A stretch of DNA of 42,095 bases from Verrucomicrobiota bacterium. GTDB lineage: Bacteria > Verrucomicrobiota > Verrucomicrobiia > Limisphaerales > SIBE01. Both the position numbers and the translations under genes were made by a program. The notes below the pieces were generated by a model that did no database searches, had not been told where the DNA came from, and saw nothing but the letters and a program-made list of their open reading frames with translations. The stretch spans positions 1 to 42,095 of the forward strand of contig VHCZ01000023.1 in assembly GCA_016871535.1 (NCBI GenBank). The letters are read 5' to 3'. This document shows positions 22,689 to 31,380 of the stretch, piece by piece. How positions within the stretch are numbered: the stretch's first letter is position 1; the number at the start of each line of letters is the position of its first letter.

Positions 22689-25370
22689 TCAGTCCACGAA
22701 AAGGAATTCGTTCAGGTTCAGGATAACCCGGCAGGTGTTCGCCAATCCATGTTGCTTCGCGTAATGGGCAAGTTCAGTCCGCTCCGGCGCGGACGGACGG
22801 CGTCCAATGGCCAGGCGAAACGCGGATTCGACTTTGTCCGCCAGTTCCCCGCCGGCTTTCTCCACGCGCGCCGCAAAGTGTTTCGCCATCGTCAGCATGA
22901 ACGCGTCGTTCAACAACGCCAGAGCCTGGAGCGCGGAAAGAGTTTCGTTGCGCTTGTCCACCCGCATCGACGGGTCCGCGCAATCGAGCGTCGTCATGAA
23001 CGGTTGCTGCTGCGAGCGGACGATAAACCGGTAAATCGAGCGCCGGTGCGAACGTGGGTCCTCCGGATCGTGCAGGTGATACTGATAGTGCGGAGAGTGC
23101 TCCGGCTTCTCGATCACGAAATCCTGAAAGCTCGGCCCGTAGAGCTTCGGGTCGAGTTTGCCGCTGACGAAGAGCACGCTGTCTCGGAGCGCTTCCGCTT
23201 CCAACCGTCGGCGGTTCATGCGCCAGTAATAAGCGTTGTTTGCATCGGTCTTCGCATGCGATTCGTTGGCCGCGGACACCTGCCGATACGTTGCGCTCGT
23301 GACCAGGAGGCGATGCAATTGCTTGAGCGATTGGCCGTGGTCCCGGAATTCCAGGGCGAGCCAGTCGAGCAACTCCGGATGCGTTGGCATTTGCCCCATG
23401 CGGCCGAAATCATCCGGCGTATCCACGAGGCCGCGTCCGAAGTGATAAAGCCAGACGCGATTGACAATGGACCGCCAGGTGAAGGGATTGCCTGGATCAG
23501 TAATCCATTGAGCCAGGGCCAGGCGCCGCGCGCCTTCGGCGTGTTCGGGCGGGAGATCGAAACGCGCCGGCAAGGCCGCCACAGATTTCAAAGCCCCAGG
23601 ACGCGCCTCCGGGCCCGGATTCTTGACGTCCCCGCGGTTGAGAACATGAATCGGCCGAGGCCTGCCGCCCTCCGGTCCTGTGCCGCGGAACGCGCCGCTG
23701 CCGTAGTGAACTGTGCCCACGAAGGCCAGGTTTGGTTTGGGGAGCCTCGAAATCTCCGCATCCACTTGCGCAAGCAAGGTCGTGACTTCGCTCAGTTCCT
23801 TCTTCGTGTCCGCATCCATCGCTCGATCCAGCAACGCTTGCCGCTCCGTCTGCAATTTGGCCAGCGCTTCGGGATTGGCCTTGGCCTTTGTGTAGGTGTA
23901 GCCATCCACGAGGTTCTTCGTTTGCCATCGAACCGGCGCTTCGATGGCGTCGAGTGCGGTCACCCTTGCGCCCAACGCAGCGTTTTTCCCGTCGGAGTCG
24001 AGCACGCTCAATTCTCCGAGGGCAAAGATGTAATCGTCTTTGCGCGGCGCGAGCTTCGTGGCCGTCACCCGGACATAGCGCGCCGACTTGCCGTGGACGA
24101 TGGCAGTCTGGGGATCGACACCGGGATTGGTGAAGTCGGCCTGCGTGTGATCGACGATTCGAACCGCGCCTGCGCTAAACTCCGCGTCGTCTGAAATCTC
24201 GATCTTGAATCGGACCGGAAAACCAAATCCCTCTCCGATGTTGTTGAAGTCGTCGTGGCAACCAACGTAGATCACTTTGTCGATAACCACCGGACGCCCG
24301 AGATCGACCTGGACCCACTTGATCTGGTCGGGCGTGGCTTCAATCTGGCTATGGTAGCCGAACTCCGGACGCGCCGCGCCACTGGACGCCTTGCGGGCGG
24401 CTTCGATCTTTTTCTCCAGATCAGCCAGTTCGCTCCCGCCAAGTTTCGCGATCTTCTCCTCGAGCGTCTTCTTCTGCTCGGCAAGCGCGCGTTGTCGGGC
24501 TTCCAGATTCGAGCGCTGCCGGGTCAACGAGGGATCGGAATAATACTTGCGATCGGCGCGGTCCAGCGCCGCGAACACCGATTGGAGGCTGTAGTAATCT
24601 TCCTGGGCGATGGGATCGAATTTGTGATCGTGGCATTGGGCGCAATGCACCGTCAAACTCACGAACGTGCCCATGGCGTTCGCGACCATATCGTCGCGGT
24701 CCAGGTGACGCGCGATCTTGCCGTCAATTTTGTCCTCCGGCACTTCCATGTGCCCGATCAAATCCCACGGCCCCGCCGCGATGAATCCCGTGGCCTCGAT
24801 GCCGTCCTCTGTGTCGGGCGCCAGGACGTCGCCGGCGATTTGCTCCTGGACGAAGCGCGCGTAGGGTTTGTCCGCGTTGAACGCGCGAATGACGTAGTCG
24901 CGATAAGGCCAGGCGTTGGGGCGGGGTTTATCTTTGTCGTAACCGTGGGTTTCTCCGTAATGCACCACGTCGAGCCAGTGCCGCGCCCAGCGCTCGCCGT
25001 AGTGTGGAGAAGCCAGCAAGCGATCCACGAGATTCTCGTAAGCCTTGGGATTGGAGTCGGCAAGGAAAACGTCGATTTGTTCCGGCGTCGGCGGCAAACC
25101 GATCAAATCAAAGTAAAGCCGCCGGATCAACGTGCGGCGATCCGCTTCGGGCGACGGCGCGAGACTCTTCTCGTGAAGTTTGGTCAGAATGAACGCGTCG
25201 ATCGGATTGCGAATCCACTTCAAATCCGCGCCGTGGAATGCTGGGACGGCGGGACGTTGAACGGGGCGGAATGACCACCCGTTATTCTGGTTCGCCTTGG
25301 CCGGTTCAGACGTTTGCCCGGCGTGTGCCGGTAAGATTGAGATCAAGGAATGCAAAAGCACGAAGCCCAC
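22689..25370 (-). CDS. DUF1549/DUF1553 protein 2 with discoidin-like insert
   Basis: About 893 residues from a GTG at 25370 that directly precedes a signal peptide (GFVLLHSLISILPAHAG). The frame stays open to 25781, but those 137 codons read through repeat DNA and look non-coding; no ATG is well placed, so the start is uncertain. DUF1549 (about 45-285: [34 protein letters not shown]) carries haem motif CAQCH (Cys243, Cys246, His247). A coiled coil (LEARQRALAEQKKTLEEKI) and an F5/8-type-C-like beta domain (IKWVQVDLGRPVVIDKVIY ... ARYVRVTATKLAP) follow, then DUF1553. The insert suggests carbohydrate or surface binding. Partner of DUF1501 at 20886-22394. Confidence 0.88.
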   Translation of the reverse strand: MGFVLLHSLISILPAHAGQTSEPAKANQNNGWSFRPVQRPAVPAFHGADLKWIRNPIDAFILTKLHEKSLAPSPEADRRTLIRRLYFDLIGLPPTPEQIDVFLADSNPKAYENLVDRLLASPHYGERWARHWLDVVHYGETHGYDKDKPRPNAWPYRDYVIRAFNADKPYARFVQEQIAGDVLAPDTEDGIEATGFIAAGPWDLIGHMEVPEDKIDGKIARHLDRDDMVANAMGTFVSLTVHCAQCHDHKFDPIAQEDYYSLQSVFAALDRADRKYYSDPSLTRQRSNLEARQRALAEQKKTLEEKIAKLGGSELADLEKKIEAARKASSGAARPEFGYHSQIEATPDQIKWVQVDLGRPVVIDKVIYVGCHDDFNNIGEGFGFPVRFKIEISDDAEFSAGAVRIVDHTQADFTNPGVDPQTAIVHGKSARYVRVTATKLAPRKDDYIFALGELSVLDSDGKNAALGARVTALDAIEAPVRWQTKNLVDGYTYTKAKANPEALAKLQTERQALLDRAMDADTKKELSEVTTLLAQVDAEISRLPKPNLAFVGTVHYGSGAFRGTGPEGGRPRPIHVLNRGDVKNPGPEARPGALKSVAALPARFDLPPEHAEGARRLALAQWITDPGNPFTWRSIVNRVWLYHFGRGLVDTPDDFGRMGQMPTHPELLDWLALEFRDHGQSLKQLHRLLVTSATYRQVSAANESHAKTDANNAYYWRMNRRRLEAEALRDSVLFVSGKLDPKLYGPSFQDFVIEKPEHSPHYQYHLHDPEDPRSHRRSIYRFIVRSQQQPFMTTLDCADPSMRVDKRNETLSALQALALLNDAFMLTMAKHFAARVEKAGGELADKVESAFRLAIGRRPSAPERTELAHYAKQHGLANTCRVILNLNEFLFVD

Positions 25371-26068
25371 AGCACGGCGAAGCCGCAACCGAGGGATGGC
25401 TGCAAAAAGGCGCAGAAGGCGCAAAGAAATCCCCGCTTTTGTGCCTTTTTGCGCGTTTTCGCGGCCAACAAAAATTTCTTCGCAGCGTGCGAGCCAGTTG
25501 CGCCATTGCAGGACAAAGCACGCTCTGAGTCGCAGAATGGGGAACCGTGAAGGCCCGCGAAGACCCGCGAATGCGAAAGCTTCCCATGAACCCGGGAGGG
25601 CTGCGTTGCCGCGCAGCCGGTCTTCTGTCGATACGGCGGCGCAACAGCACCGACCTACCGGACGCGTGGACCATGCCCACCGTCGGACGCCCTTGGAGCC
25701 ATTCTGTGAATTCAGGTCAAGATAGCTCGCGCCCCGCGCCGACAAAGCCAAGGCCGCTGGTAGATGCTCCTTCCGCTTCATGAGTCTCCTGTTGCGAAAC
25801 GAAAGGCCATGTGATTCGACGCGCTAAGTAACGTCGTTACTTTGGGACCAACCCGCCGCTTCGTCAACTCCGACCGAATTCCCGGAATTCCCGCGAATTT
25901 TGACCACGGATTTCGCGGATTCCGCGGATCGAGAAGCGATCGTATCCGTGCGATCCGTGCCACAAATTCCACAGGATTTCCACAAGAGCCCACAGCATTC
26001 AATCGCTCGGAAGGCCTTGTCGCTTACTGATCAGACCGTGGGATTGACGACAGATCGACCGGAGAACC
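25371..26068. repeat. Repeat-rich spacer
   Basis: No gene supported. Contents in order: an inverted repeat built from GCAAAAAGGCGCAGAAGG and CTTTTTGCGCG-type strings (25402-25465); a minus-strand REP-like unit whose GTAG is seen as CTAC at 25655-25658 beside GGCGGCGCAACAGCACC, with a second palindrome GGCTGCGTTGCCGCGCAGCC at 25600-25619; and a second ACCACGGATTTCGCGGATT element at 25913-25960. Between 25660 and 25900 nothing is recognised. Confidence 0.65.
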
Positions 26069-26202
26069 GTAGCGCAGATTTTCAATCTGCGGTATCGCCG
26101 ATTTCCAATCGGCAGGGCGCCGGCAAGTCCCAGCGGGCTCGGACTGGGAGACGCCCCGCAGAATACAATTCTGCGATACGGCAGAGTGCAACTCTGCGCT
26201 AC
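26069..26202. repeat. Multi-hairpin BIME-like array 2
   Basis: Begins with GTAG (26069-26072) and ends with CTAC (26199-26202). Hairpins in order: CGCAGATTTTCAATCTGCG (26073-26091), GCCGATTTCCAATCGGC (26097-26113), a central TCCCAG/CTGGGA stem, GCAGAATACAATTCTGC (26158-26174) and GCAGAGTGCAACTCTGC (26181-26197). The two halves mirror each other in layout, linked by GGTATC and GATACGG. The plan is that of 13165-13295. Confidence 0.88.
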
Positions 26203-26863
26203 GAGCTTTGTCGTCCATCCCGCGGACCAAGCAGTAACCAACAGGTTGACATTTGGCCTGCGCTCCGTTCCAGCAAACTATGCGTTCTTCAGCAAATCCC
26301 TGGGAGACGCTAGCCAGTCGCATGCTTGCGCTCTTGTCGTTGACGGACAGGGAACGGTCCGAATGTTCCTCGATGGAATTCCTGCCATGGAGGGTGCTGA
26401 CCCCGGGGTTTTGATGGCGCAAGGTTCTTACGATCCCGCCCTCAATTTTGATTTTCATCGGAACCGGTGGACGAACCTGGTTCCGTTGCCGGGGCTGGAG
26501 TGCCGGAGAGGCCCGTTCGCGGCCTATTTTCCTCCGCTCGAGGCCGTCGTTGTCGTCGAGGGTTGTTTATCGTCCGATCCCTATCCGACGTATCCGCGCA
26601 TGCACGTCTTCAGAACTGGCATGGACAAACAATTCGTCGAAGCCATGAGCGTTGGAACCCTCCCCGACAGCCGAAAAGGCGGGTTCGTCTGTTACGACCC
26701 CATCAGACGACGCTTGCTCAGCTTTTTTCAAAGCGGGATTTACGGGATCGGTCTGGAGTCCAGCCGAGGAACGGCAACGGCGAGCGATCCGGAAACCGGG
26801 TTTGTTGAACTGCCAGGAAATCCCAAACTGCCGTCTCGTTGGAAGCACGCTTTAGATTTTTAG
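26186..26863 (+). CDS. Unrecognised protein, probably 5'-truncated
   Basis: The frame yields up to 225 residues, but the first codons (GTG at 26186) lie inside the palindromic array, so the true start is later or lost. Strand-like repeats separated by turns (SHACALVVDGQGTVRMFLDG, GPFAAYFPPLEAVVVVEGCL, RKGGFVCYDPIRRRLLSFFQSGIYGIGLE) recall blades of a Kelch or beta-propeller protein, which would fit the tail of a larger exported protein. No signal peptide is visible. It ends 47 bp before the ATPase gene on the same strand. Coding is plausible from length and composition; function unknown. Confidence 0.5.
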   Translation: MQLCATSFVVHPADQAVTNRLTFGLRSVPANYAFFSKSLGDASQSHACALVVDGQGTVRMFLDGIPAMEGADPGVLMAQGSYDPALNFDFHRNRWTNLVPLPGLECRRGPFAAYFPPLEAVVVVEGCLSSDPYPTYPRMHVFRTGMDKQFVEAMSVGTLPDSRKGGFVCYDPIRRRLLSFFQSGIYGIGLESSRGTATASDPETGFVELPGNPKLPSRWKHALDF

Positions 26864-26910
26864 CGAAAATTTAAGATGCGGTGTGGCATTTTTTCTTCTA
26901 CCCTGCCGCC

Positions 26911-28155
26911 ATGTTTGATCGTTGGGTTGCCGCAACGCTGCGCGAAAAACTGACCCGGCCGTTTGTTCACCTCGTATTCGGGGCCCGGCAGACGGGCAAA
27001 TCCACCTTGATCCGGTCGCTGCTGCCTGAAGACGCGCTCGTGATAAATCTCGCCAACCCTATTGAACGCAGCCTGCACCTGGCCGATCCAGGGCGGTTCC
27101 TTGTCGATTGCCGGGCGCTCAAGCCCAAGGCGGGCGGGCGGTTCGTCTTTGTGGATGAGGCGCAGACGGCACCCGCGATTTTCGACGCCGTTCAAACGCT
27201 CTACGATGGCGACAAGCAGCGGTGGCGATTCGTCCTTTGCGGAAGTTCCGCCCGGAAACTCAGGCGCACGGGCGCCAATCTGCTCCCCGGCCGCAGCTTC
27301 TTGCACCGGCTGATGCCCCTGGTGCTGGCCGAGCAACCGCCGTCGGAAGATCCCAACTCGGATGCAGAATCACCGTTGCCGCTGGCGTGGCCAAAGGGGC
27401 GCACCCCAGATCATCCGTTTCGTTCGTGGGCGCTCGATGAGCGCCTGGCCTGGGGTGCATTGCCGGGAATTGTCGCGGCAGAGGAGAAAGATCGCGCAGA
27501 CCTGCTGCAGGCATTCGCTGCGGTGCATCTGGAGGAGGAGATGCGCCGTGAGGCAATGGTCAATGATTGGGGCGCGTTTCTGCGTTTTCTGCGGCTCGCG
27601 GCGATGGAATCCGGACAGATCGTGAACTACTCCGCAGTCGCCCAGCAGACCGGCCTCTCGCTCCCCACGGTGAAGAACTATTACCAATTGCTCGAAGACA
27701 TGTATGTCGGGGTGCCAGTGTCGGCGTGGTCGGGCAGCCAGCGCAAGAATCTGATGAGCGCGGGGAAATTTCTGCTGTTCGATCTGGGTATCCGGCACGC
27801 GGCGGCTGGCTTGCGGCCTGCGATCGAGACGGTGCAGGCCAATCCGGGGCCGCTTTTCGAACAGTGGGTGGGACTCGAACTCTGGCGGCGTCTTCATTAC
27901 CTCGGAGGGGGCGGCTTGCATTACTTGCGTACCTACGCTGGCGCGGAGGTGGACTTTATCGTAGAACACGAGGGCCAACTGATTCCGGTGGAAGTGAAGT
28001 GGAGCGAAAACCCGGCGCCCGGAGACGCACGCCACCTCCTGACCTTTCTCGACGAGAACCGCAAGCGGGCAAAGCGCGGTTTCATTGTGTGCCGCTGCCG
28101 CCGCCCCATGCAACTTCATGATCGGGTCATGGCGATTCCCTGGCAGTGCCTTTGA
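26911..28155 (+). CDS. AAA-type ATPase with DUF4143 domain
   Basis: A 414-residue protein of the archaeal/bacterial AAA_14-DUF4143 group. Walker A is GARQTGKST (24-32) and Walker B VFVDEAQ (79-85), with a sensor-like VLCGSSARKLRR (108-119). A helix-turn-helix-like stretch (YSAVAQQTGLSLPTVKNYYQLLED) precedes DUF4143, which carries a PD-(D/E)XK-like pattern: AEVDFI (Glu346, Asp348) and PVEVKWS (Glu361, Lys363). That pattern hints at nuclease ancestry. ATG at 26911 is preferred over a GTG 30 bases upstream because it matches the family start. Such genes are widespread in accessory regions and occur alone; their role is not established. Confidence 0.9.
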   Translation: MFDRWVAATLREKLTRPFVHLVFGARQTGKSTLIRSLLPEDALVINLANPIERSLHLADPGRFLVDCRALKPKAGGRFVFVDEAQTAPAIFDAVQTLYDGDKQRWRFVLCGSSARKLRRTGANLLPGRSFLHRLMPLVLAEQPPSEDPNSDAESPLPLAWPKGRTPDHPFRSWALDERLAWGALPGIVAAEEKDRADLLQAFAAVHLEEEMRREAMVNDWGAFLRFLRLAAMESGQIVNYSAVAQQTGLSLPTVKNYYQLLEDMYVGVPVSAWSGSQRKNLMSAGKFLLFDLGIRHAAAGLRPAIETVQANPGPLFEQWVGLELWRRLHYLGGGGLHYLRTYAGAEVDFIVEHEGQLIPVEVKWSENPAPGDARHLLTFLDENRKRAKRGFIVCRCRRPMQLHDRVMAIPWQCL

Positions 28156-28216
28156 GCGGTTTTTCGGCGCCCGGAGAAGGCGCAGAGATAAGACACGCTG
28201 TGCGAAACCTTTTAAT

Positions 28217-30097
28217 TCACTTGATCCACTGGGGCAGGAAAGTGGTCAGCGGCGGGAGGTACGTGATCAGGAGCACGCCCGTCAGGAGCACGAGTTGCAT
28301 GGGCACGACGGCGCGCGTGACTTCGAAGACGGGTTTGTTGAAACGGTACGAGGAGAGGAAAAGGTTGATGCCCACCGTCGGCGTCAGAAGGCCCAGTTCC
28401 ATGTTCGCCAGGAAGATGATTCCGAGATGAATCGGATCGATCCCGTAGGCAATTCCCAGCGGCACAAGCAGCGGGACGACGACGACGATGGCTGAGAAGA
28501 TATCCATCAGGCAGCCGACCAAAAGCAGACCCAGATTGAGCACGAGCAGGAACGCATACTTTGATTTGATCGCGCCGGTCACCCATTCAACGCCTTTGGC
28601 CGGCACTTGCGCGTCGATCAAATAATTTGTGAAACCGAGCGCAACGCCCAGAATCAACAGCACGCCGCCAACGAGCAGCCCGCACTCGGACATCACGCGC
28701 GGCGCATCGCGCACGACGTGCAAATCGCGATACACAAGAGTCTCGATGAGGAATGCATACAACGCTGTGACCGCAGCCGCTTCAACCGGCGTGGCGAATC
28801 CGCCAAACAAGGCCACCAGAGCGACCACGGGCAGCAACAGTTCCCATTTCGCTTCCCAGATCGCTTGCCGGGCTTCTCCCCAAACGAAGATTGGCCGGCT
28901 GCCGCGTTCCTTTGGACCTCGGCTGATTCCCCAGAGCGACGTCAGCGTGACCAGCAACAGTCCCGGGCCAAGGCCGCCTAAGAACATTTTTTCAATGGTG
29001 ACGCCGCTGTTCTTGACGTTGGAGCTGGCCACGATGGCAAACAAGATCAAGGGCAGCGACGGCGGGAACAGCAGCCCCAGCCCTCCGGAGCCAGTCAGCA
29101 ACCCAAGCGCCGAGCGTTCGGAATATTTCGCTGCGGTGAGCACCGGCAACAGCAACCCGCCCAGCGCCAGGATCGTCACGCCGGACGCTCCTGTGAACGA
29201 GGTGAAGAACGCGCACATCAAGACCGTGACAATCGCCGGGCCACCGTGCAGTGGTCCCAGGAGCGCCTGAAACACGCGAACCAATCGCTTCGACGCGCCG
29301 CCTTCAGCCAGAAAATATCCGGCCAGCGTAAACAGGGGAATGGTCGGCAGCGTTGGATTCGTGACCATCGAATAATGCGTGAGCGAGATCGAAGCGATGG
29401 GCAACTCCTCCCGCCAGAAAAAGATCAAGGCCGCGCCGCCGAGGAGTACGAAAATGGGAGCGCCGAGCGCCATCGCAATCAGCAGCGCCACCAACGCCGG
29501 CGCCGCGAGCCTTTCGGGAGTCAAGGGGGGATGAAGTCCCAGGTAAATCACGCCGGCTGCGATCAGCAGAGTTGTCACGCGCCCCGGCCATCGTTCCGAC
29601 GCTCGCCAGATCAAGCGCAGCGCGATCAATCCGAATCCCACCGGCATGGCCAGTTGGATGACCCAGATGGGAATGCCGTAGGCAAGGACTTTGCCGCTCT
29701 CTTTTTCGGTCAGCAGGAATTGGTAACTGGCCAGACCGAGAAAGGAGCTGATGGCCGCAGCGAAAGATCCGCTCGCGATCCGAGCCGCAGCCCGCCAGCG
29801 GCCTTTGAGAAAAGCGGTCAGGGTTGAAAGCGAAAGCAGCCGGCCTTCCCGCGCCGCAAGCGCGCCGCCCAGCAGTCCCACAATCAGCGTGAAGTGCTGG
29901 AGAAACGCGCTCGCGCCTGTGATGCCGGTGTGGAAGAGCTTCCGAAGAACGATTTCGGACAACGGGAGGAGCACCATCGCGGCGAGGGTCGAGGACAGGA
30001 TGAGATTCTCCCCGCGCCGCAACGTGCCGCGCCAGCCTCTAATTTCGGGAGCCGCCGCGGGAAGGTGATGAGGGTCGAGCGCAATCTCGCCAGGCAT
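28217..30097 (-). CDS. dctM: Fused TRAP permease DctQM
   Basis: A 626-residue membrane protein joining the small (DctQ, about 25-190) and large (DctM, about 200-620) TRAP permease subunits. The Q part has four hydrophobic segments and the typical SEIVLRKLF after the first. The M part shows the repeated hairpin-helix pattern (GAPIFVLLGGAALIFF, PTLPTIPLFTLAGYFLAEGG, FTSFTGASGVTILALGGLLLP, GGLGLLFPPSLPLILFAIV, ELGLLTPTVGINLFLSS). The PPS and TPTVGINLF motifs are characteristic. It imports a substrate delivered by the binding protein using an ion gradient. The ATG overlaps the stop of the upstream dctP gene (TAATG), so translation is probably coupled. The substrate cannot be inferred; carboxylates are usual. 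Confidence 0.92.
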   Translation of the reverse strand: MPGEIALDPHHLPAAAPEIRGWRGTLRRGENLILSSTLAAMVLLPLSEIVLRKLFHTGITGASAFLQHFTLIVGLLGGALAAREGRLLSLSTLTAFLKGRWRAAARIASGSFAAAISSFLGLASYQFLLTEKESGKVLAYGIPIWVIQLAMPVGFGLIALRLIWRASERWPGRVTTLLIAAGVIYLGLHPPLTPERLAAPALVALLIAMALGAPIFVLLGGAALIFFWREELPIASISLTHYSMVTNPTLPTIPLFTLAGYFLAEGGASKRLVRVFQALLGPLHGGPAIVTVLMCAFFTSFTGASGVTILALGGLLLPVLTAAKYSERSALGLLTGSGGLGLLFPPSLPLILFAIVASSNVKNSGVTIEKMFLGGLGPGLLLVTLTSLWGISRGPKERGSRPIFVWGEARQAIWEAKWELLLPVVALVALFGGFATPVEAAAVTALYAFLIETLVYRDLHVVRDAPRVMSECGLLVGGVLLILGVALGFTNYLIDAQVPAKGVEWVTGAIKSKYAFLLVLNLGLLLVGCLMDIFSAIVVVVPLLVPLGIAYGIDPIHLGIIFLANMELGLLTPTVGINLFLSSYRFNKPVFEVTRAVVPMQLVLLTGVLLITYLPPLTTFLPQWIK

Positions 30098-31293
30098 TAT
30101 TTCGCCCCTTCCTGTGCCGCTCGATAATCCTTCAGCAAGCGCGCGACTTCGTCGAATATGTCCGCCGGAACGATTCCTCCGCGGATCTTGGGATAGACGG
30201 CTTCGGTGGCCCGCCTCCATTCGGATTCGATTTCCGGTGTCACGGCATGCACTTTGAGGCCGCGTTTCTTCATCGCTTCGACGGCTTCGCTGCTTTCGCG
30301 GCGGTTGTCAGCCTTGATCAGGCTGCCGGCCTCCTGGGCGGCTTTGAGCAAGTGGGGATGAGCGGCGGCTGGAATCGAATCCCAGGTTTTCTTTGTGACA
30401 ACGGTTGCGCCAACCAGCGGCGCCCAGTTCAACTCCAGCATATGGGGAGCGGGACCGTCAATCTGCGTGGCCAGCGCCACAAACGGCGGCACCGGCACGG
30501 CCGTGATCAATCCCGTTTGCAGGTTGGGGAGGATGTCCACGGTTTCGAGCGGGACCGGATCAAACCCGGCCGATTTGTAGATATCGACCTGCGCCGGATT
30601 CCCCGCCCACGAAAACAGCTTGGTCCTTTTCAAATCGTCCGGGCGAAGGACGGGGGTTTTGGAGAAGAAACGAACCCACCCGGCGTCCCCCCAGAAGAGC
30701 ACGACGAAACCCTTTTCGAGAAGCCGCTTCTCCAGGGTCGGCCGCAACTTTTCGCCAATGTAATCGACCTCCTCGAGAGACCGGAACATCATTGGCAAGT
30801 GCTGCAACCCGGTGACGCCGGGTTCGATCTCGGAAAGGCCGACGGCGGTGAGCATGCCCGCCTGGAGCTGGCCGATCCGCATTCGCCGAACCATGTCTGC
30901 TTCGCCGCCCATGGTGCCATCCGCGTAGATGGTGAGGGTGGCGCTGCCGCCGGAAGACTGTTTCCACTTGTCCCCCATCGCGAGCACGTGTTTGTAGGAG
31001 GACGACCCTTTGGGCGCCAGCGTGCCGAGGCGAACGCGAACCGGAGCGGCAGCCGCCGAGGCCACCTCAGTCAATAATGCCGCACTCCAAAAGCTCAGGA
31101 ACAGGCTGGGAACGAACCCGCACGTTGTCCGCAAGAAGAGAGGCTTTAGCAGGAGGCACAGGAAACGGAGCCCTCGATTCAATGTTGCAGCGTGGTCACG
31201 TTGTAACGCGGTAACGATTCGGATGCGGCTGCGCCGGGCTGCGTTTCTTGCGCTTCGGTTGAGTTTGCCAGCGGCGGTCATAAATCGATTCAT
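30097..31293 (-). CDS. dctP: TRAP transporter binding protein DctP
   Basis: Periplasmic solute-binding component. The mature part starts near VRVRLGTLAPKGSSSYKH and contains the DctP blocks GGSATLTIYADGTMGGEADMVRRMRIGQLQ, LPMMFRSLEEVDYIGEKL, GFVVLFWGDAGWVRFFSKTPV and the DDLKRTKLFSWAGNP ligand loop. The N-terminus is uncertain. ATG at 31293 gives a long basic leader before the hydrophobic segment (FVPSLFLSFWSAALLTEVASAAAA), while a TTG nearer that segment would give a normal signal peptide. Start codons further upstream at 31326 are less likely. It lies between the TatT-like gene (88 bp upstream) and dctQM (4-base overlap region), defining one operon. Confidence 0.9.
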   Translation of the reverse strand: MNRFMTAAGKLNRSARNAARRSRIRIVTALQRDHAATLNRGLRFLCLLLKPLFLRTTCGFVPSLFLSFWSAALLTEVASAAAAPVRVRLGTLAPKGSSSYKHVLAMGDKWKQSSGGSATLTIYADGTMGGEADMVRRMRIGQLQAGMLTAVGLSEIEPGVTGLQHLPMMFRSLEEVDYIGEKLRPTLEKRLLEKGFVVLFWGDAGWVRFFSKTPVLRPDDLKRTKLFSWAGNPAQVDIYKSAGFDPVPLETVDILPNLQTGLITAVPVPPFVALATQIDGPAPHMLELNWAPLVGATVVTKKTWDSIPAAAHPHLLKAAQEAGSLIKADNRRESSEAVEAMKKRGLKVHAVTPEIESEWRRATEAVYPKIRGGIVPADIFDEVARLLKDYRAAQEGAK

Positions 31294-31380
31294 TTCCATT
31301 AGCTTGAATCCGACGGTTAGCAACACTGCTTTGGGAGGATTGTTGCACGCGGCCCGTCTCTTGCAAGAAGGACCGCAAAC

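Noticed and set aside
24255-25274. 339-residue plus-strand frame opposite the second DUF1553 gene
   Set aside because: Antisense shadow; it has no start context and no family resemblance.
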